Positions 8,847 to 17,202 are shown, counted from the stretch's first letter. The stretch is DNA of 64,000 nt from Parvibaculaceae bacterium (GCA_019636015.1 JAHBYJ010000001.1:1488001-1552000); one strand, 5' to 3'. Program-made: numbers and translations. Notes: generated by a model from the sequence alone, not told the origin.

Positions 8847-9740
8847 TTGGCAAAAACCGTACTCGGCGTCATCGGCGGCAGCGGCGTCTACGAGTTTCCC
8901 GGTCTCCGCAACGACCGCTGGGAACATGTGGCAAGCCCCTGGGGCGAGCCCTCGGACGCGCTTCACTTCGGCGAACTGCCGCTCGGCGACGGCCGCAGCG
9001 TCGAGATGGTCTTCCTGCCGCGCCATGGCCGCGGCCATCCCCATTCGCCCTCCAGCATCAACTACCGCGCCAATATCGACGCGATGAAGCGCGTGGGCGT
9101 GACCGATATCATCTCCGTCTCCGCTGTCGGCTCGTTGAAGGAAGAACTGCCGCCCGGCACCTTCGTCATTGTCGATCAATTCATTGACCGCAGCTTCGCC
9201 CGCGAGAAGAGCTTCTTCGGCGAGGGCTTCGTCGCCCATGTCTCCATGGCCCATCCCGTCTGCGCCCGTCTCGGCGACCACATCGAGGCCGCCTGCCGCA
9301 AGAACGATATTCCCCATGCGCGCGGCGGCACCTATCTCGTCATGGAAGGCCCGCAATTCTCGACGCTCGCCGAAAGCAATCTCTACCGCTCCTGGGGCTG
9401 CTCCGTCATCGGCATGACCAACATGCCGGAAGCGAAGCTCGCCCGCGAAGCGGAGATCTGCTACGCAACCGTCGCCATGGTCACGGATTACGACTGCTGG
9501 CATCCCGATCACGCCCATGTCGAGGTCGCCGATGTGGTCCGCGTGCTGGAGGAGAACGCCGGGAACGCCCGCGCGCTCATCCGCTCCGTCGCCGAAAGCT
9601 TCGGCCCGGAGCGCACCCCCTCGCCCGAAGGCCATGACCGCGTCCTCGACACCGCCCTCATCACCGCCCCCGCCAAACGCGACCCGGCCCTCGTGAAGAA
9701 ACTCGACGCCGTCGCCGGCCGCGTGTTGCATGGCGCGTGA
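8847..9740 (+). CDS. mtnP: S-methyl-5'-thioadenosine phosphorylase
   Basis: A 297-residue purine nucleoside phosphorylase of the trimeric MTAP/PNP-2 family. The start is probably TTG 8847, because GAGGAGA lies six bases upstream and the protein then begins AKTVLGVIGGSGVYEFPG, the canonical N-terminus. VFLPRHGRGHPHSPSSINYRAN contains the phosphate-binding region. VMEGPQFSTLAES and VIGMTNMPEAKLAREAEICYATVAMVTDYD form the substrate-binding core. It splits methylthioadenosine into adenine and methylthioribose-1-phosphate. The next genes (apt, mtnA, aldolase) handle exactly these two products. Confidence 0.94.
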   Translation: MAKTVLGVIGGSGVYEFPGLRNDRWEHVASPWGEPSDALHFGELPLGDGRSVEMVFLPRHGRGHPHSPSSINYRANIDAMKRVGVTDIISVSAVGSLKEELPPGTFVIVDQFIDRSFAREKSFFGEGFVAHVSMAHPVCARLGDHIEAACRKNDIPHARGGTYLVMEGPQFSTLAESNLYRSWGCSVIGMTNMPEAKLAREAEICYATVAMVTDYDCWHPDHAHVEVADVVRVLEENAGNARALIRSVAESFGPERTPSPEGHDRVLDTALITAPAKRDPALVKKLDAVAGRVLHGA

Positions 9741-9781
9741 GAGGACGACCGATTTGCCTGGGCTTGCGCTAAAAATAAATG

Positions 9782-9916
9782 TGTCATCCCGGCGAAGGCC
9801 GGGACCCACTCGCAGCGCCTCTTGCCGCAGCCGTGGAAATTGTGCGCAAGCGCGAACGCCGATTGCTATCGCACTTGCTGAGAGAGCCAATGGGTCCCGG
9901 CCTTCGCCGGGATGAC
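9782..9916. repeat. Palindromic repeat B1 (135 bp)
   Basis: It begins TGTCATCCCGGCGAAGGCCG and ends with the inverse CGGCCTTCGCCGGGATGACG. The inner arms match other B copies (GGGACCCA and TGGGTCCC). It lies between mtnP and apt. Confidence 0.85.
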
Positions 9917-9981
9917 GTGTATATTTGTGGCGGAGTTGTCGGCTGAAGACGGGCGGCCTTCAATTCCCAAGGGGACCGAAC

Positions 9982-10509
9982 ATGAACATCAAGACCTTCA
10001 TCCGCACCATCCCGGACTATCCGAAATCCGGCATCCAGTTCCGCGACATCACCACGCTGCTCTCGGACCCCGCGGGCTTTCGCGGCGCGGTCGATGCGCT
10101 GGTGGCGCTGCACAGCAAGGGCACCTTCGACGCCGTGGCGGGCATCGAGGCGCGCGGCTTCATCCTGGGCGGCGCTGTGGCGCATCAGCTCGGCCTCGGC
10201 TTCATCCCCGTGCGCAAGAAGGGCAAGCTCCCCTGGAAGACGATCGGTCAGGAATACGACCTTGAATACGGCACCGACACGGTCGAAATTCATGCGGATG
10301 CCGTCGCAAGCGGCGCGCGCATCCTGCTGATCGACGATCTCATCGCCACCGGCGGCACGGCGGAAGCGGCGGTCAAGCTCTTCGCCCGCGCCGGCGGTTC
10401 CGTCGCCGCCGCGAGCTTCGTCATCGAGCTGCCGGAACTCGGCGGCCGCGCGCGCCTCGAAGCCCTCGATATCGAGGTGCTCTCGCTTTGCAGCTTCGAG
10501 GGGCACTGA
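9982..10509 (+). CDS. apt: Adenine phosphoribosyltransferase
   Basis: A 175-residue type I phosphoribosyltransferase starting at ATG 9982 ([14 protein letters not shown]). The PRPP-binding loop [14 protein letters not shown] and the substrate loop [14 protein letters not shown] are intact. The N-terminal FRDITTLL is typical of Apt. It converts adenine and PRPP to AMP in the cytoplasm. Its place between mtnP and mtnA implies that it salvages the adenine released by MtnP. Confidence 0.96.
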   Translation: MNIKTFIRTIPDYPKSGIQFRDITTLLSDPAGFRGAVDALVALHSKGTFDAVAGIEARGFILGGAVAHQLGLGFIPVRKKGKLPWKTIGQEYDLEYGTDTVEIHADAVASGARILLIDDLIATGGTAEAAVKLFARAGGSVAAASFVIELPELGGRARLEALDIEVLSLCSFEGH

Positions 10510-10534
10510 CCCCGTCACCCGAAAGGACGCGGCC

Positions 10535-11641
10535 ATGAAAATCGACGGCATTCACTACCGCACCATCTGGGTCGCCGATGACGGCTGGTCCGTCGAGGTG
10601 ATCGACCAGACGCGCCTGCCGCATGAATTCGCCGTCGCGCGCCTCGAAACGGTGGAAGATGCCGCCCGCGCCATCAAGGACATGCTGGTGCGCGGCGCAC
10701 CCTTGATCGGCGCCACCGCCGCCTATGGCCTCTGCCTCGCGCTCCGCCAGGATGCTTCCGACGAGGCGCTCGACCGCGCCTACGATATGCTCCTCGCCAC
10801 GCGCCCCACCGCCGTGAACCTCAAATATTCCCTCGATGCGATGCGCGGCGCGATCCGCGCCGCCTCCGGCAATGCGCGCATCGAGGCGGCCTATGCCTGC
10901 GCCGCGCGCCTCTGCGACGAGGATGTGGAAATCTGCCGCCGCATCGGCGAGAACGGGTTGCGCATCATTCGCGGCCTGTCGGAAGCGAAAGAGGGCAAGA
11001 CCGTCAACATCCTCACCCATTGCAATGCCGGCTGGCTCGCCTGCGTCGATTGGGGCACCGCGCTCGCCCCCATCTACATGGCGCATGACGAGGGCATCGC
11101 CGTCCATGTCTGGGTGGACGAGACCCGCCCGCGCAATCAGGGCGCCTCGCTCTCCGCCTTCGAGCTCGGCGCCCATGGCGTGCCCCACACCATCCTGCCG
11201 GACAATGCCGGCGGCCATCTGATGCAGCATGGCCAGGTCGACATGTGCATCGTCGGCACCGATCGCACCACGGCGACGGGCGATGTCGCAAACAAGATCG
11301 GCACCTATTTGAAGGCCCTCGCGGCGGATGCGAATGGCGTTCCCTTCTATGTCGCGCTCCCGCACACCACCATCGACTGGGACCTGTCGGATGGCGTGCG
11401 CGAAATCGAGATCGAGCAGCGCAGCCCCCGCGAAGTCACGCATATGACCGGCCGCACGGAGGAGGGCGAGATCGTCACCGTCGAAATCTCCGCCCCCGGC
11501 AGCCCCGCCGCGAATTACGGCTTCGACGTCACGCCCGCGCGTTACGTCACCGGCCTCATCACGGAGCGCGGCGTCGCCCCCGCAAGCCGCGAAGGTCTCC
11601 TGACGCTTTATCCGGAACGCCGCCATGGCGGAAGCAAGTAG
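10535..11641 (+). CDS. mtnA: S-methyl-5-thioribose-1-phosphate isomerase
   Basis: A 368-residue aldose-ketose isomerase related to eIF2B subunits. [13 protein letters not shown] near residue 53, the catalytic cysteine in ILTHCNAG (Cys163) and the catalytic aspartate in [18 protein letters not shown] (Asp243) are all present. It converts methylthioribose-1-phosphate to methylthioribulose-1-phosphate. It starts 25 bases after apt, and its last 17 bases overlap the next gene, which points to translational coupling with the aldolase. Confidence 0.96.
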   Translation: MKIDGIHYRTIWVADDGWSVEVIDQTRLPHEFAVARLETVEDAARAIKDMLVRGAPLIGATAAYGLCLALRQDASDEALDRAYDMLLATRPTAVNLKYSLDAMRGAIRAASGNARIEAAYACAARLCDEDVEICRRIGENGLRIIRGLSEAKEGKTVNILTHCNAGWLACVDWGTALAPIYMAHDEGIAVHVWVDETRPRNQGASLSAFELGAHGVPHTILPDNAGGHLMQHGQVDMCIVGTDRTTATGDVANKIGTYLKALAADANGVPFYVALPHTTIDWDLSDGVREIEIEQRSPREVTHMTGRTEEGEIVTVEISAPGSPAANYGFDVTPARYVTGLITERGVAPASREGLLTLYPERRHGGSK

Positions 11642-12278
11642 CGCCCTCCGCGCCCGCGTTGTCGCCGCCGCGCGCGATCTCGCATCGACGGGCCTCTCGC
11701 CGCAAATGTCCGGCAATATCTCCGCGCGCAATGGCGAGCGCATGTTGATCACGCCGTCCGGCATCGCCTACACCGCGCTTTCGCCGGACGATATTTCCGA
11801 AATCGCGATGGACGGGCAGGGCGCCGCCGGCCCCCATGCGCCATCCACCGAATGGCAGATGCACGCGGCGATCTACGAAGCCTTCCCGGAAGCGGGCGGC
11901 ATCGTCCACGCACATTCCTGTTTCGCCACCGTCCTTGCGGTGATGAAGCGCGAGATCCCGCCCTTCCACTACATGGTCGCCGTCGCCGGAGGGCGGAACA
12001 TCCGCGTCGCGGACTACGCGACCTTCGGCACGGCGGAACTCGCGCGCAATGCCGTCGCCGCTCTCGAAGGCCGCCGCGCCTGCCTCCTCGCCCATCACGG
12101 CCAGATCGCCTTCGGGCCGACCGTCGAAGACGCGCTCCACCTCGCCCACGAGGTCGAAACCCTCGCCACCCAGTATTTCCACGCCCTCCAGCTCGGCACC
12201 CCGGACCTCCTGTCCGGCGAGGAAATGGCGCTGAATGTCGAGAAGTTCAGGACATATGGAAGGAAAGACAAAAAATAG
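11625..12278 (+). CDS. Class II aldolase (FucA-like), probable methylthioribulose-1-phosphate aldolase
   Basis: A 217-residue zinc-dependent class II aldolase/adducin-family protein. The metal ligands of fuculose-phosphate aldolase are matched: Glu76 (PSTEW), His95 and His97 (IVHAHS) and His158 (LAHHGQ). The segments [13 protein letters not shown] and [10 protein letters not shown] look like FucA rather than the MtnB dehydratase. Together with overlapping mtnA and upstream mtnP, this fits the 'DHAP shunt' described in Rhodospirillum and some E. coli, where Ald2 splits methylthioribulose-1-phosphate into DHAP and methylthioacetaldehyde. The substrate is inferred from neighbours. MtnB activity is the main alternative. 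Confidence 0.85.
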   Translation: MAEASSALRARVVAAARDLASTGLSPQMSGNISARNGERMLITPSGIAYTALSPDDISEIAMDGQGAAGPHAPSTEWQMHAAIYEAFPEAGGIVHAHSCFATVLAVMKREIPPFHYMVAVAGGRNIRVADYATFGTAELARNAVAALEGRRACLLAHHGQIAFGPTVEDALHLAHEVETLATQYFHALQLGTPDLLSGEEMALNVEKFRTYGRKDKK

Positions 12279-12280
12279 TA

Positions 12281-12419
12281 CGTCATTGCCGGGCTTGACC
12301 CGGCAATCCAGAAGCCGCGAAGCGGCGTCCATCTTCACAAAGATTCTTCAGCGCCGGGAAGCTGCGAATAAGAAGTCTGTCCCTCGCCCTGGACCCCCGG
12401 GTCAAGCCCGGGGGTGACG
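12281..12419. repeat. Palindromic repeat A4 (composite)
   Basis: The left half at 12281-12311 matches that of 3175-3205. The right half near 12389-12418 is identical in inverse to 1219-1248. The spacer starts AAGCCGCGAAGCGGCGTC, itself a hairpin and close to the A2 spacer. It lies between the aldolase gene and the convergent gpx gene. Confidence 0.85.
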
Positions 12420-12444
12420 TGAAGAGGGAGAGTGGAAAGAGCTC

Positions 12445-12933
12445 TTACTTCCCCAGCGCCTTCTGGATCGCCCGTTCCACCTTCGCCGAGCCCGGCACCG
12501 TCGTGCTGGCGAACCAGTCGACGAGCTTTCCGTCCCGCCCGATCACATATTTGTAGAAGTTCCAGCGCGGCCGCGAGAAGAAACCGCCTTGCGCGCCCAG
12601 CCATTTGAACAGCGGATGCGCCGCCGCGCCCTTCACCTGCACCTTCTCGGTCAGCGGAAAGTCGACGCCGAAATTGAACTCGCAGAAACTCGCGATCTCC
12701 GCCGCGCTGCCCGGCTCCTGACCTGCGAAATCGTTCGACGGCACGCCGATCACCATGAGCCCCTCGTCGCGATATTTCTGCCAGATCGCCTCCAGCTCCT
12801 TGTATTGCGGCGTGAACCCGCATTTCGACGCCGTATTGACGATCAGCAGCGGGCGGCCCGCAAAGTCGGCGAGCGGCAGGGGCTTTCCCTTCAGGCTCAG
12901 GAAATCGAAATCGTAAGCGGTTTTCTCGGCCAT
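12445..12933 (-). CDS. Glutathione peroxidase family protein (cysteine type)
   Basis: A 162-residue thiol peroxidase with the thioredoxin fold, starting at ATG 12933 (MAEKTAYDFDF). The peroxidatic residue is Cys38 in NTASKCGFTPQY, in place of the selenocysteine of mammalian enzymes. Gln72 (NDFAGQEPG) and the later WNFYKYVI supply the rest of the catalytic tetrad. Bacterial members often use thioredoxin as reductant. It lies 26 bases downstream of ohr on the same strand, so an ohr-gpx operon for peroxide detoxification is likely. Confidence 0.92.
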   Translation of the reverse strand: MAEKTAYDFDFLSLKGKPLPLADFAGRPLLIVNTASKCGFTPQYKELEAIWQKYRDEGLMVIGVPSNDFAGQEPGSAAEIASFCEFNFGVDFPLTEKVQVKGAAAHPLFKWLGAQGGFFSRPRWNFYKYVIGRDGKLVDWFASTTVPGSAKVERAIQKALGK

Positions 12934-12959
12934 GGGTCGGCTCCTGCCTTGCTCCTTGT

Positions 12960-13382
12960 TCAGACGACGCTCAGCCGCACTTCGACATTGCCGCGCGTCG
13001 CGTTCGAATAGGGGCACACTTCATGCGCCTCCGCAACGAGCGCTTCCGCTTCCGCCCGGTCGATGCCCGGCAGCGAGACCTCGAGATCGATGTCGAGCGC
13101 GAAGCCCTTGCCCTTCGGGTTCTGGCCGATGCCGACATGGGCCGTGACGGCCGAGTCCGCCGGCACCTTCACCTTCTTCTGCCCGGCGACGAATTTCAGC
13201 GCCGAATGGAAGCAGGCGAAATAGCCCGCCGCGAAAAGCTGCTCCGGGTTCGTGCCGGGGCCGCCCGCGCCGCCGAATTCCTTCACCGTGTCGAGCGCGA
13301 CGGCAAGCCGCCCGTCATCCGATTTCGCTTCGCCCGTCCGTCCGCCGGAGGAGGTCGCATGCGCCTTGTAGATAATATTCAT
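12960..13382 (-). CDS. ohr: Organic hydroperoxide resistance protein Ohr
   Basis: A 140-residue OsmC/Ohr-family peroxidase. The two redox cysteines are Cys57 (GYFACFHSAL) and Cys123 (HEVCPYSNATRGNVEV). NPEQLFAAGYFACF is the classic Ohr signature. It reduces organic and fatty-acid hydroperoxides, usually with lipoylated partners. A good promoter with a palindrome in its spacer lies upstream, and the OhrR-type repressor gene follows in the same orientation 254 bases further upstream. Confidence 0.96.
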   Translation of the reverse strand: MNIIYKAHATSSGGRTGEAKSDDGRLAVALDTVKEFGGAGGPGTNPEQLFAAGYFACFHSALKFVAGQKKVKVPADSAVTAHVGIGQNPKGKGFALDIDLEVSLPGIDRAEAEALVAEAHEVCPYSNATRGNVEVRLSVV

Positions 13383-13426
13383 CTGTCCGCTCCCTTGTGG
13401 GGGTTGAGGGAATGTCCGTTACCGGC

Positions 13427-13457
13427 ATTATATAGGGAGCAATTAAATTGTGTGCAA
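13427..13457 (-). promoter_or_regulatory. ohr promoter with candidate OhrR operator
   Basis: On the minus strand TTGCAC (13452-13457) and TATATA (13429-13434) are 17 bases apart. TATAAT also occurs at 13427-13432. The palindrome CAATT-A-AATTG (13440-13450) fills the spacer, where a repressor would block RNA polymerase. The 14-base string GCAATTAAATTGTG (13439-13452) closely resembles GCAATGGAATTGTG (14122-14135) in front of the repressor gene. Confidence 0.75.
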
Positions 13458-13516
13458 TAGAAAATCGGACACGGTTTCGTGAACGTGAGAGGGGAAGCCA
13501 GGAGTACCCCCATATT

Positions 13517-13602
13517 CGTCATGACCCGGCTTGTCCGGGTCATCCACGTCTTTCTTGATCGAGGCAAAGACGTGGATGGCCCGCATAAAGCGGGCCATGA
13601 CG
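13517..13602. repeat. Palindromic repeat E (86 bp)
   Basis: It begins CGTCATGACCCGGCTTGTCC and ends GGGCCATGACG. The inner arms CCACGTCTTT and AAAGACGTGG pair perfectly. It has the same GTCAT termini as the other elements but a different stem sequence. Confidence 0.8.
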
Positions 13603-13635
13603 GAAAAGGGAAAACGGAACTCGCCCGGGGCGGCC

Positions 13636-14073
13636 TCAGGCCGCCAGCGTGGCGCGCAGTTTCTTCAGCCTTTTCCGAAGGTTGAGGATTTCCTCGAGGC
13701 TCATGCCGGAGGCGATGGCGACCTTGCGCGGGATCGCCGCCGCCTGCCGCTTCAGCGCGCGGCCCGCTTGCGTGAGGCGCACCAGCACCTGCCGCTCGTC
13801 TTCCGCATTCCGCTCCCGCTGGATCAGCCCCGCCTTTTCGAGCCGCTTCAGAAGCGGCGTCAGCGTGCCGGAATCGAGATAGAGCCGCGCCCCGAGCCGG
13901 CTCACCGTCACCCCGTCCTCCTCCCAGAGCGCAAGCATGGCGAGATATTGCGGATAGGTCAGCCCGATCTCGTCCAGCATCGGCTTGTAGAGCTTCGTCA
14001 TCAGCAGCGACGACGAATAAAGCGCGAAGCAGAGCTGGTTATCGAGGGAAAGCGGATCGTCCGGCTTCGTCAT
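13636..14073 (-). CDS. ohrR: MarR-family organic peroxide sensor/repressor OhrR
   Basis: A 145-residue winged-helix repressor. ATG 14073 (MTKPDDPLSL) has AAAGGA seven bases upstream; ATGs at 14079 and 14091 are alternatives. The peroxide-sensing cysteine is Cys15 (DNQLCFALYS), exactly where well-studied OhrR proteins have it. The recognition helix and wing lie around LYLDSGTLTPLLKRLEKAGL and RNAEDERQVLV. Oxidation of Cys15 releases the repressor from DNA and induces ohr. It reads toward ohr, and an inverted repeat overlaps its own upstream region, suggesting autoregulation. Confidence 0.94.
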   Translation of the reverse strand: MTKPDDPLSLDNQLCFALYSSSLLMTKLYKPMLDEIGLTYPQYLAMLALWEEDGVTVSRLGARLYLDSGTLTPLLKRLEKAGLIQRERNAEDERQVLVRLTQAGRALKRQAAAIPRKVAIASGMSLEEILNLRKRLKKLRATLAA

Positions 14074-14104
14074 GGGCATGTCCTTTCGCACCCATCATAT
14101 ATGG

Positions 14105-14136
14105 GCGCAATTCCCTATGACGCAATGGAATTGTGC
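14105..14136 (-). promoter_or_regulatory. Inverted repeat upstream of ohrR, candidate autoregulatory operator
   Basis: GCGCAATTCC (14105-14114) and GGAATTGTGC (14127-14136) form an inverted repeat with one mismatch and a 12-base spacer. Part of it matches the palindrome in the ohr promoter. Confidence 0.6.
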
Positions 14137-14148
14137 GGCACGACACGT

Positions 14149-14799
14149 TTAGCGGCGATCCTGCTGACTTCCGAAGAATGCTTCCATTTCGGCTATGAAC
14201 GAGCCCCGCTCCTTCTCATTGCCGTCAAAGAGAGACGCGTGGAGCGATCCGCAATAGAGTGCGCCGGAATTATCGCCGGGTGTCGTGCGGCCCGCCATAC
14301 CGTCTATGAACATGTAGAAGTCCACGGTTGCGTCGGGCAGATGCCACAGGCGCGTGACGCTCCTGTTCGGGGTTTCATCGGTATCGACAATGCCGGTCGA
14401 GGGGCCGTAGACGGCCTCAATCTGTTTTCCAATGTGTGCGAACCTGGTCTCGCACTCGGCAGCGGTCTTCCACCCGTCCTGTGTGGTGTGGGGCAGGAAT
14501 TCGTACTCAAGGGTGGCGGTGCGGAGTTTTTCGTCCTTGAAGAAAAAAATTCCGTAGGGTTTTTCGTCCGTGGGAAAAACCCCCCAAAAGAAGCCGTAGG
14601 GTCCTGTGTCCTCGAGCGGTTCGCCGCGTTCTTCCGCTTCCTCCACGGCGTCGTGAACCTCGCCACCATTCTCCTTCATCGCCTGTTTGAACTCGGCGAC
14701 GCTCATCCCGAGCCGGAAAATCTCATAGGGGTTCGCGGCTCGGACTTGGGCAGCGCCGAGCAAGGCAAGGATAAGAACGACGGCAGAGACAACACGCAT
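14149..14799 (-). CDS. Secreted protein of unknown function
   Basis: A 216-residue protein with a cleavable signal peptide (VVSAVVLILALLGAAQVRAA, cleavage near residue 22). ATG 14799 is preceded by GAGGGACGGA; a TTG four codons earlier is less likely. The mature part starts NPYEIFRLGMSVAEFKQAM, reminiscent of periplasmic proteins that begin with a 'G(M/T)S..E' helix. It holds two cysteines (in AECETRFAH and ALYCGSLH) that could form a disulfide. I do not recognise the family. It has no obvious operon partner. Confidence 0.7.
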   Translation of the reverse strand: MRVVSAVVLILALLGAAQVRAANPYEIFRLGMSVAEFKQAMKENGGEVHDAVEEAEERGEPLEDTGPYGFFWGVFPTDEKPYGIFFFKDEKLRTATLEYEFLPHTTQDGWKTAAECETRFAHIGKQIEAVYGPSTGIVDTDETPNRSVTRLWHLPDATVDFYMFIDGMAGRTTPGDNSGALYCGSLHASLFDGNEKERGSFIAEMEAFFGSQQDRR

Positions 14800-14846
14800 T
14801 CCGTCCCTCAATCTGTGCGCTCCTTGGTCTCAGTCCCAACCAAACG

Positions 14847-14935
14847 TGTCATCCCGGCACTTGTTGCCGGGACCCATTGGCGGCTGCGGCATGCGGATGG
14901 GCGAGTGGGTCCCGGGGACGAGCCCCGGGATGACA
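14847..14935. repeat. Palindromic repeat A5 (89 bp)
   Basis: The same 89-base architecture as 3841-3929 with the two halves exchanged: the half with loop CACTTGTTG is now on the left and the one with GGACGAGCC on the right. Confidence 0.85.
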
Positions 14936-14954
14936 GTGGCGGTCAACTGCGCCC

Positions 14955-15632
14955 TCACGCCCCGTCGAACAGCGCCAGCGTCCGTGCGAGCGCGAGGTCT
15001 GCCGCCGTCTTGTCGTAATTGTTGCGCCGGTCGGAATTGAAGCCGTGGTCCGCGTCATAGACATAGACCTTCACTTCCGGATGCGCCTTCTCGATCTCGC
15101 GCACATCCTCCATCGGAATGCCGTGATCCTTCTCGCCGAAATGGCAGATGGTCGGGCATCTCGGGCTCTCGCCGATGAATTGCTTGATCGCGCCGCCGTA
15201 ATAGCACGATGCCGCATCGAGCCCCTTCGCGCGGCACGCCGCCACCCAGCTCACCGAGCCGCCATAGCAATAGCCGGTGATGAACACCTTCCCGTTGCCG
15301 TCCGCGCGCAGCCGGTCGATGCACATCTGCACGTCGAGCACCGTGTTCTCGTAGGTGTTCGCCGCCCGCAATTCCAGCGAGCGCTGGATGTCTTCCTGGC
15401 TGTATGTCGCCTGGAAATCCCTCACCTGCCGGTCGTAGAGCTGCGGCGACAGCACGTCATAGCCCCGCGCCGCATAGCCGTCGCAGAGATCCTTGATATG
15501 CGCGGTCACGCCGAAGATTTCCATGATGAGCACGAGCCCGCCTTTCCGCGCGCCCTCCGCCTTCGCGTGATAGCAGAGGATCTCCGCGCCATCGCCGCTT
15601 TTGAGCGTCACCATCTTGCCTTTATGAGCCAT
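14955..15632 (-). CDS. Dienelactone hydrolase family protein
   Basis: A 225-residue alpha/beta hydrolase with the DLH triad: nucleophile Cys122 (ITGYCYGG), Asp169 (FGEKDH) and His196 (YDADHGF). IMEIFGVTAHIKDLCDGYAARGYDVLSPQLYDR is typical of carboxymethylenebutenolidase-like proteins. The true substrate is unknown, because no chlorocatechol genes are nearby. It lies 39 bases after the MaoC gene pair on the same strand, so it may act with acyl-CoA metabolism. Confidence 0.88.
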   Translation of the reverse strand: MAHKGKMVTLKSGDGAEILCYHAKAEGARKGGLVLIMEIFGVTAHIKDLCDGYAARGYDVLSPQLYDRQVRDFQATYSQEDIQRSLELRAANTYENTVLDVQMCIDRLRADGNGKVFITGYCYGGSVSWVAACRAKGLDAASCYYGGAIKQFIGESPRCPTICHFGEKDHGIPMEDVREIEKAHPEVKVYVYDADHGFNSDRRNNYDKTAADLALARTLALFDGA

Positions 15633-15671
15633 CCTCTCCTCCCGTTTATTTTCCTCGCGAATTTGTTTCGC

Positions 15672-16157
15672 TCAGGCGCCGCGAGGCTGGCGCCGCTGCA
15701 CCAGCCCTTGCCCGGTAAAGCTCAACACCGTCTCGCCGCGCTGGTTCACGCCTGTGTTCCGGCTTCTCACGATGCCCCATTCGGGCCGCGTTTTCATGTC
15801 GATCTTCTCGATCACCTCCGACGAATAGCTGATCGTGTCGCCGGGGCGCACGGGCACCGGCCATTTCATGTCGAGAAAGCCGGGCGAGGGCCCGCCCGCC
15901 GGCGGCACCCGCCCGTCTTCGCCCGGCGGTTCCTTCGCGCCCTGCCGCGTGGCGATCATCAGCTTCATCCAGGTCGCCGATGTGTGCCAGCCGCTGGCGG
16001 TCAGCCCGCCGAAGGGCCCCGCCTTCGCCGCTTCCTCATCCACATGGAAATATTGCGGATCGTATTTCCGCGCATAGGCGATGATCTCTTCCGCCGTGAA
16101 TGTGTGGCTGCCGAGTTCCAGCCTGCTGCCGATCTTTATGTCCTCGAACCAGGGCAT
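15672..16157 (-). CDS. MaoC-like hot-dog dehydratase, second of a pair
   Basis: A 161-residue single hot-dog domain starting at ATG 16157 (MPWFEDIKIGSRLELGSH). The hydratase-2 signature is visible as YARKYDPQYFHVDEEAAKAGPFGGLTASGWHTSA, with the Asp and His in the usual places. Members act as (R)-specific enoyl-CoA hydratases. It starts 2 bases after the stop of the related upstream gene. This implies translational coupling and possibly a heterodimer, as in some two-gene MaoC dehydratases of steroid catabolism. Confidence 0.88.
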   Translation of the reverse strand: MPWFEDIKIGSRLELGSHTFTAEEIIAYARKYDPQYFHVDEEAAKAGPFGGLTASGWHTSATWMKLMIATRQGAKEPPGEDGRVPPAGGPSPGFLDMKWPVPVRPGDTISYSSEVIEKIDMKTRPEWGIVRSRNTGVNQRGETVLSFTGQGLVQRRQPRGA

Positions 16158-16159
16158 GC

Positions 16160-16633
16160 CTATTCCTCCACCGGCGCGCCGGGGTGCCGCCGCCCATACA
16201 TCGCCCAGCCCTCGGAGGAGACCGCCACTTCCCCTTTCTGGTTCACCAGTTCGAGGCGGAACCGCGTCAGCCCCATTTCCGGCCGGCTCTTCGAAGGGCG
16301 GCGCTCGAGGCAGGTGCGGCGCAGGCGGATCGTGTCCCCCGCATAGACCGGCTTCTTCCACCGCACCTCGTCCACGCCCGGCGCGCCCATCGAGGCGCTC
16401 TCCAGAATGTAGGCATCGCACATCATGCGCATCATCATCGCGCAGCTGTGCCAGCCGCTCGCGCAAAGTCCGCCGAGAATGGATTGCCGCCCCGCCTCCT
16501 CGTCGAGATGAAAGGGCTGCGGGTCGAACTCGCTCGCGAACTCGACGATCTCTTCCTTGCTGACGGTTTTCTCGCCGAATTCCGCCACTTCGCCCGGGCG
16601 GAAATCCTCCCAGTAATATTTCGGCTCTCTCAT
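16160..16633 (-). CDS. MaoC-like hot-dog dehydratase, first of a pair
   Basis: A 157-residue hot-dog protein starting at ATG 16633 (MREPKYYWEDFRPGEVAEFG). The active-site region FASEFDPQPFHLDEEAGRQSILGGLCASGWHSCAMMMRMM matches the (R)-enoyl-CoA hydratase motif. It is clearly paralogous to the next gene, with related layout and spacing of Asp, His and the SGWH segment. The operon order on the minus strand is this gene, its paralogue, then the dienelactone hydrolase. Confidence 0.88.
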   Translation of the reverse strand: MREPKYYWEDFRPGEVAEFGEKTVSKEEIVEFASEFDPQPFHLDEEAGRQSILGGLCASGWHSCAMMMRMMCDAYILESASMGAPGVDEVRWKKPVYAGDTIRLRRTCLERRPSKSRPEMGLTRFRLELVNQKGEVAVSSEGWAMYGRRHPGAPVEE

Positions 16634-16806
16634 GCCGCCTCGCTCGAATTGCTGTGGCCGGAAGCTTCCCCGTTTGCGCCGCGCGGCGCAAGTCCGCCGT
16701 TTTTCGCGCCTCCCGCAAAAAATTTGCGGCCCCCGCAATTTTCCCCCTTGTAAGCGTCACGCTGCTTTCCCACCTTTCTTCTATCTCCAGAATTGTGTGG
16801 AAAAAT

Positions 16807-17202
16807 ATGACGACGGCAGAAAAACCGGCGAAGGGCACAGCCATGTCCGCTTCGCCAGAAGATGCCGAGGCGCTGGCCGCCCGGCTCACGAAACTCATCG
16901 CCCGCGAAATCGCCGATCTCGAGCGCCAGCGCGAGACGGCGCGCGATGAATCCGAAGGCGAGAAGCAGGCGCGGCGTATCGCAACGCTCGCCCGCTCCAT
17001 CGATCAGCTCCATGAAACAGAACAGGCGGCAAGGCGCGCAAAAATAGATGAACATGCAACGGACAGCGAAAGAAGCAGGGCAGAAGACGAGGCCCTCCGC
17101 GCCTCGCTTGCAGGCCGCATCTCTCGCCTCGCTGCCGCCATGGCTGAGGGAGAGCTTTCTCGTCTCGCTGACGCCGAGGGAGGTGGCGCTTCTCGCGCAT
17201 GA
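16807..17202 (+). CDS. Charged coiled-coil protein before GTA terminase, candidate g1 (small terminase)
   Basis: A 131-residue, Ala/Glu/Arg-rich, mostly helical protein (MTTAEKPAKGTAMSASPEDAEALAARL). It could alternatively start at ATG 16843. It overlaps the large-terminase gene by about 150 bases in another frame. In RcGTA the gene directly upstream of the large terminase (g1) encodes a short small-terminase-like protein, so position supports that role. I see no sequence motif that proves it. The long overlap means that either this frame is shorter in reality or the terminase starts further downstream. Confidence 0.5.
   Translation: MTTAEKPAKGTAMSASPEDAEALAARLTKLIAREIADLERQRETARDESEGEKQARRIATLARSIDQLHETEQAARRAKIDEHATDSERSRAEDEALRASLAGRISRLAAAMAEGELSRLADAEGGGASRA

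Noticed and set aside
7653..9890. Minus-strand frame of 745 codons opposite petC and mtnP
   Set aside because: A mirror frame through the terminator and a palindromic repeat; both opposing genes are certain.
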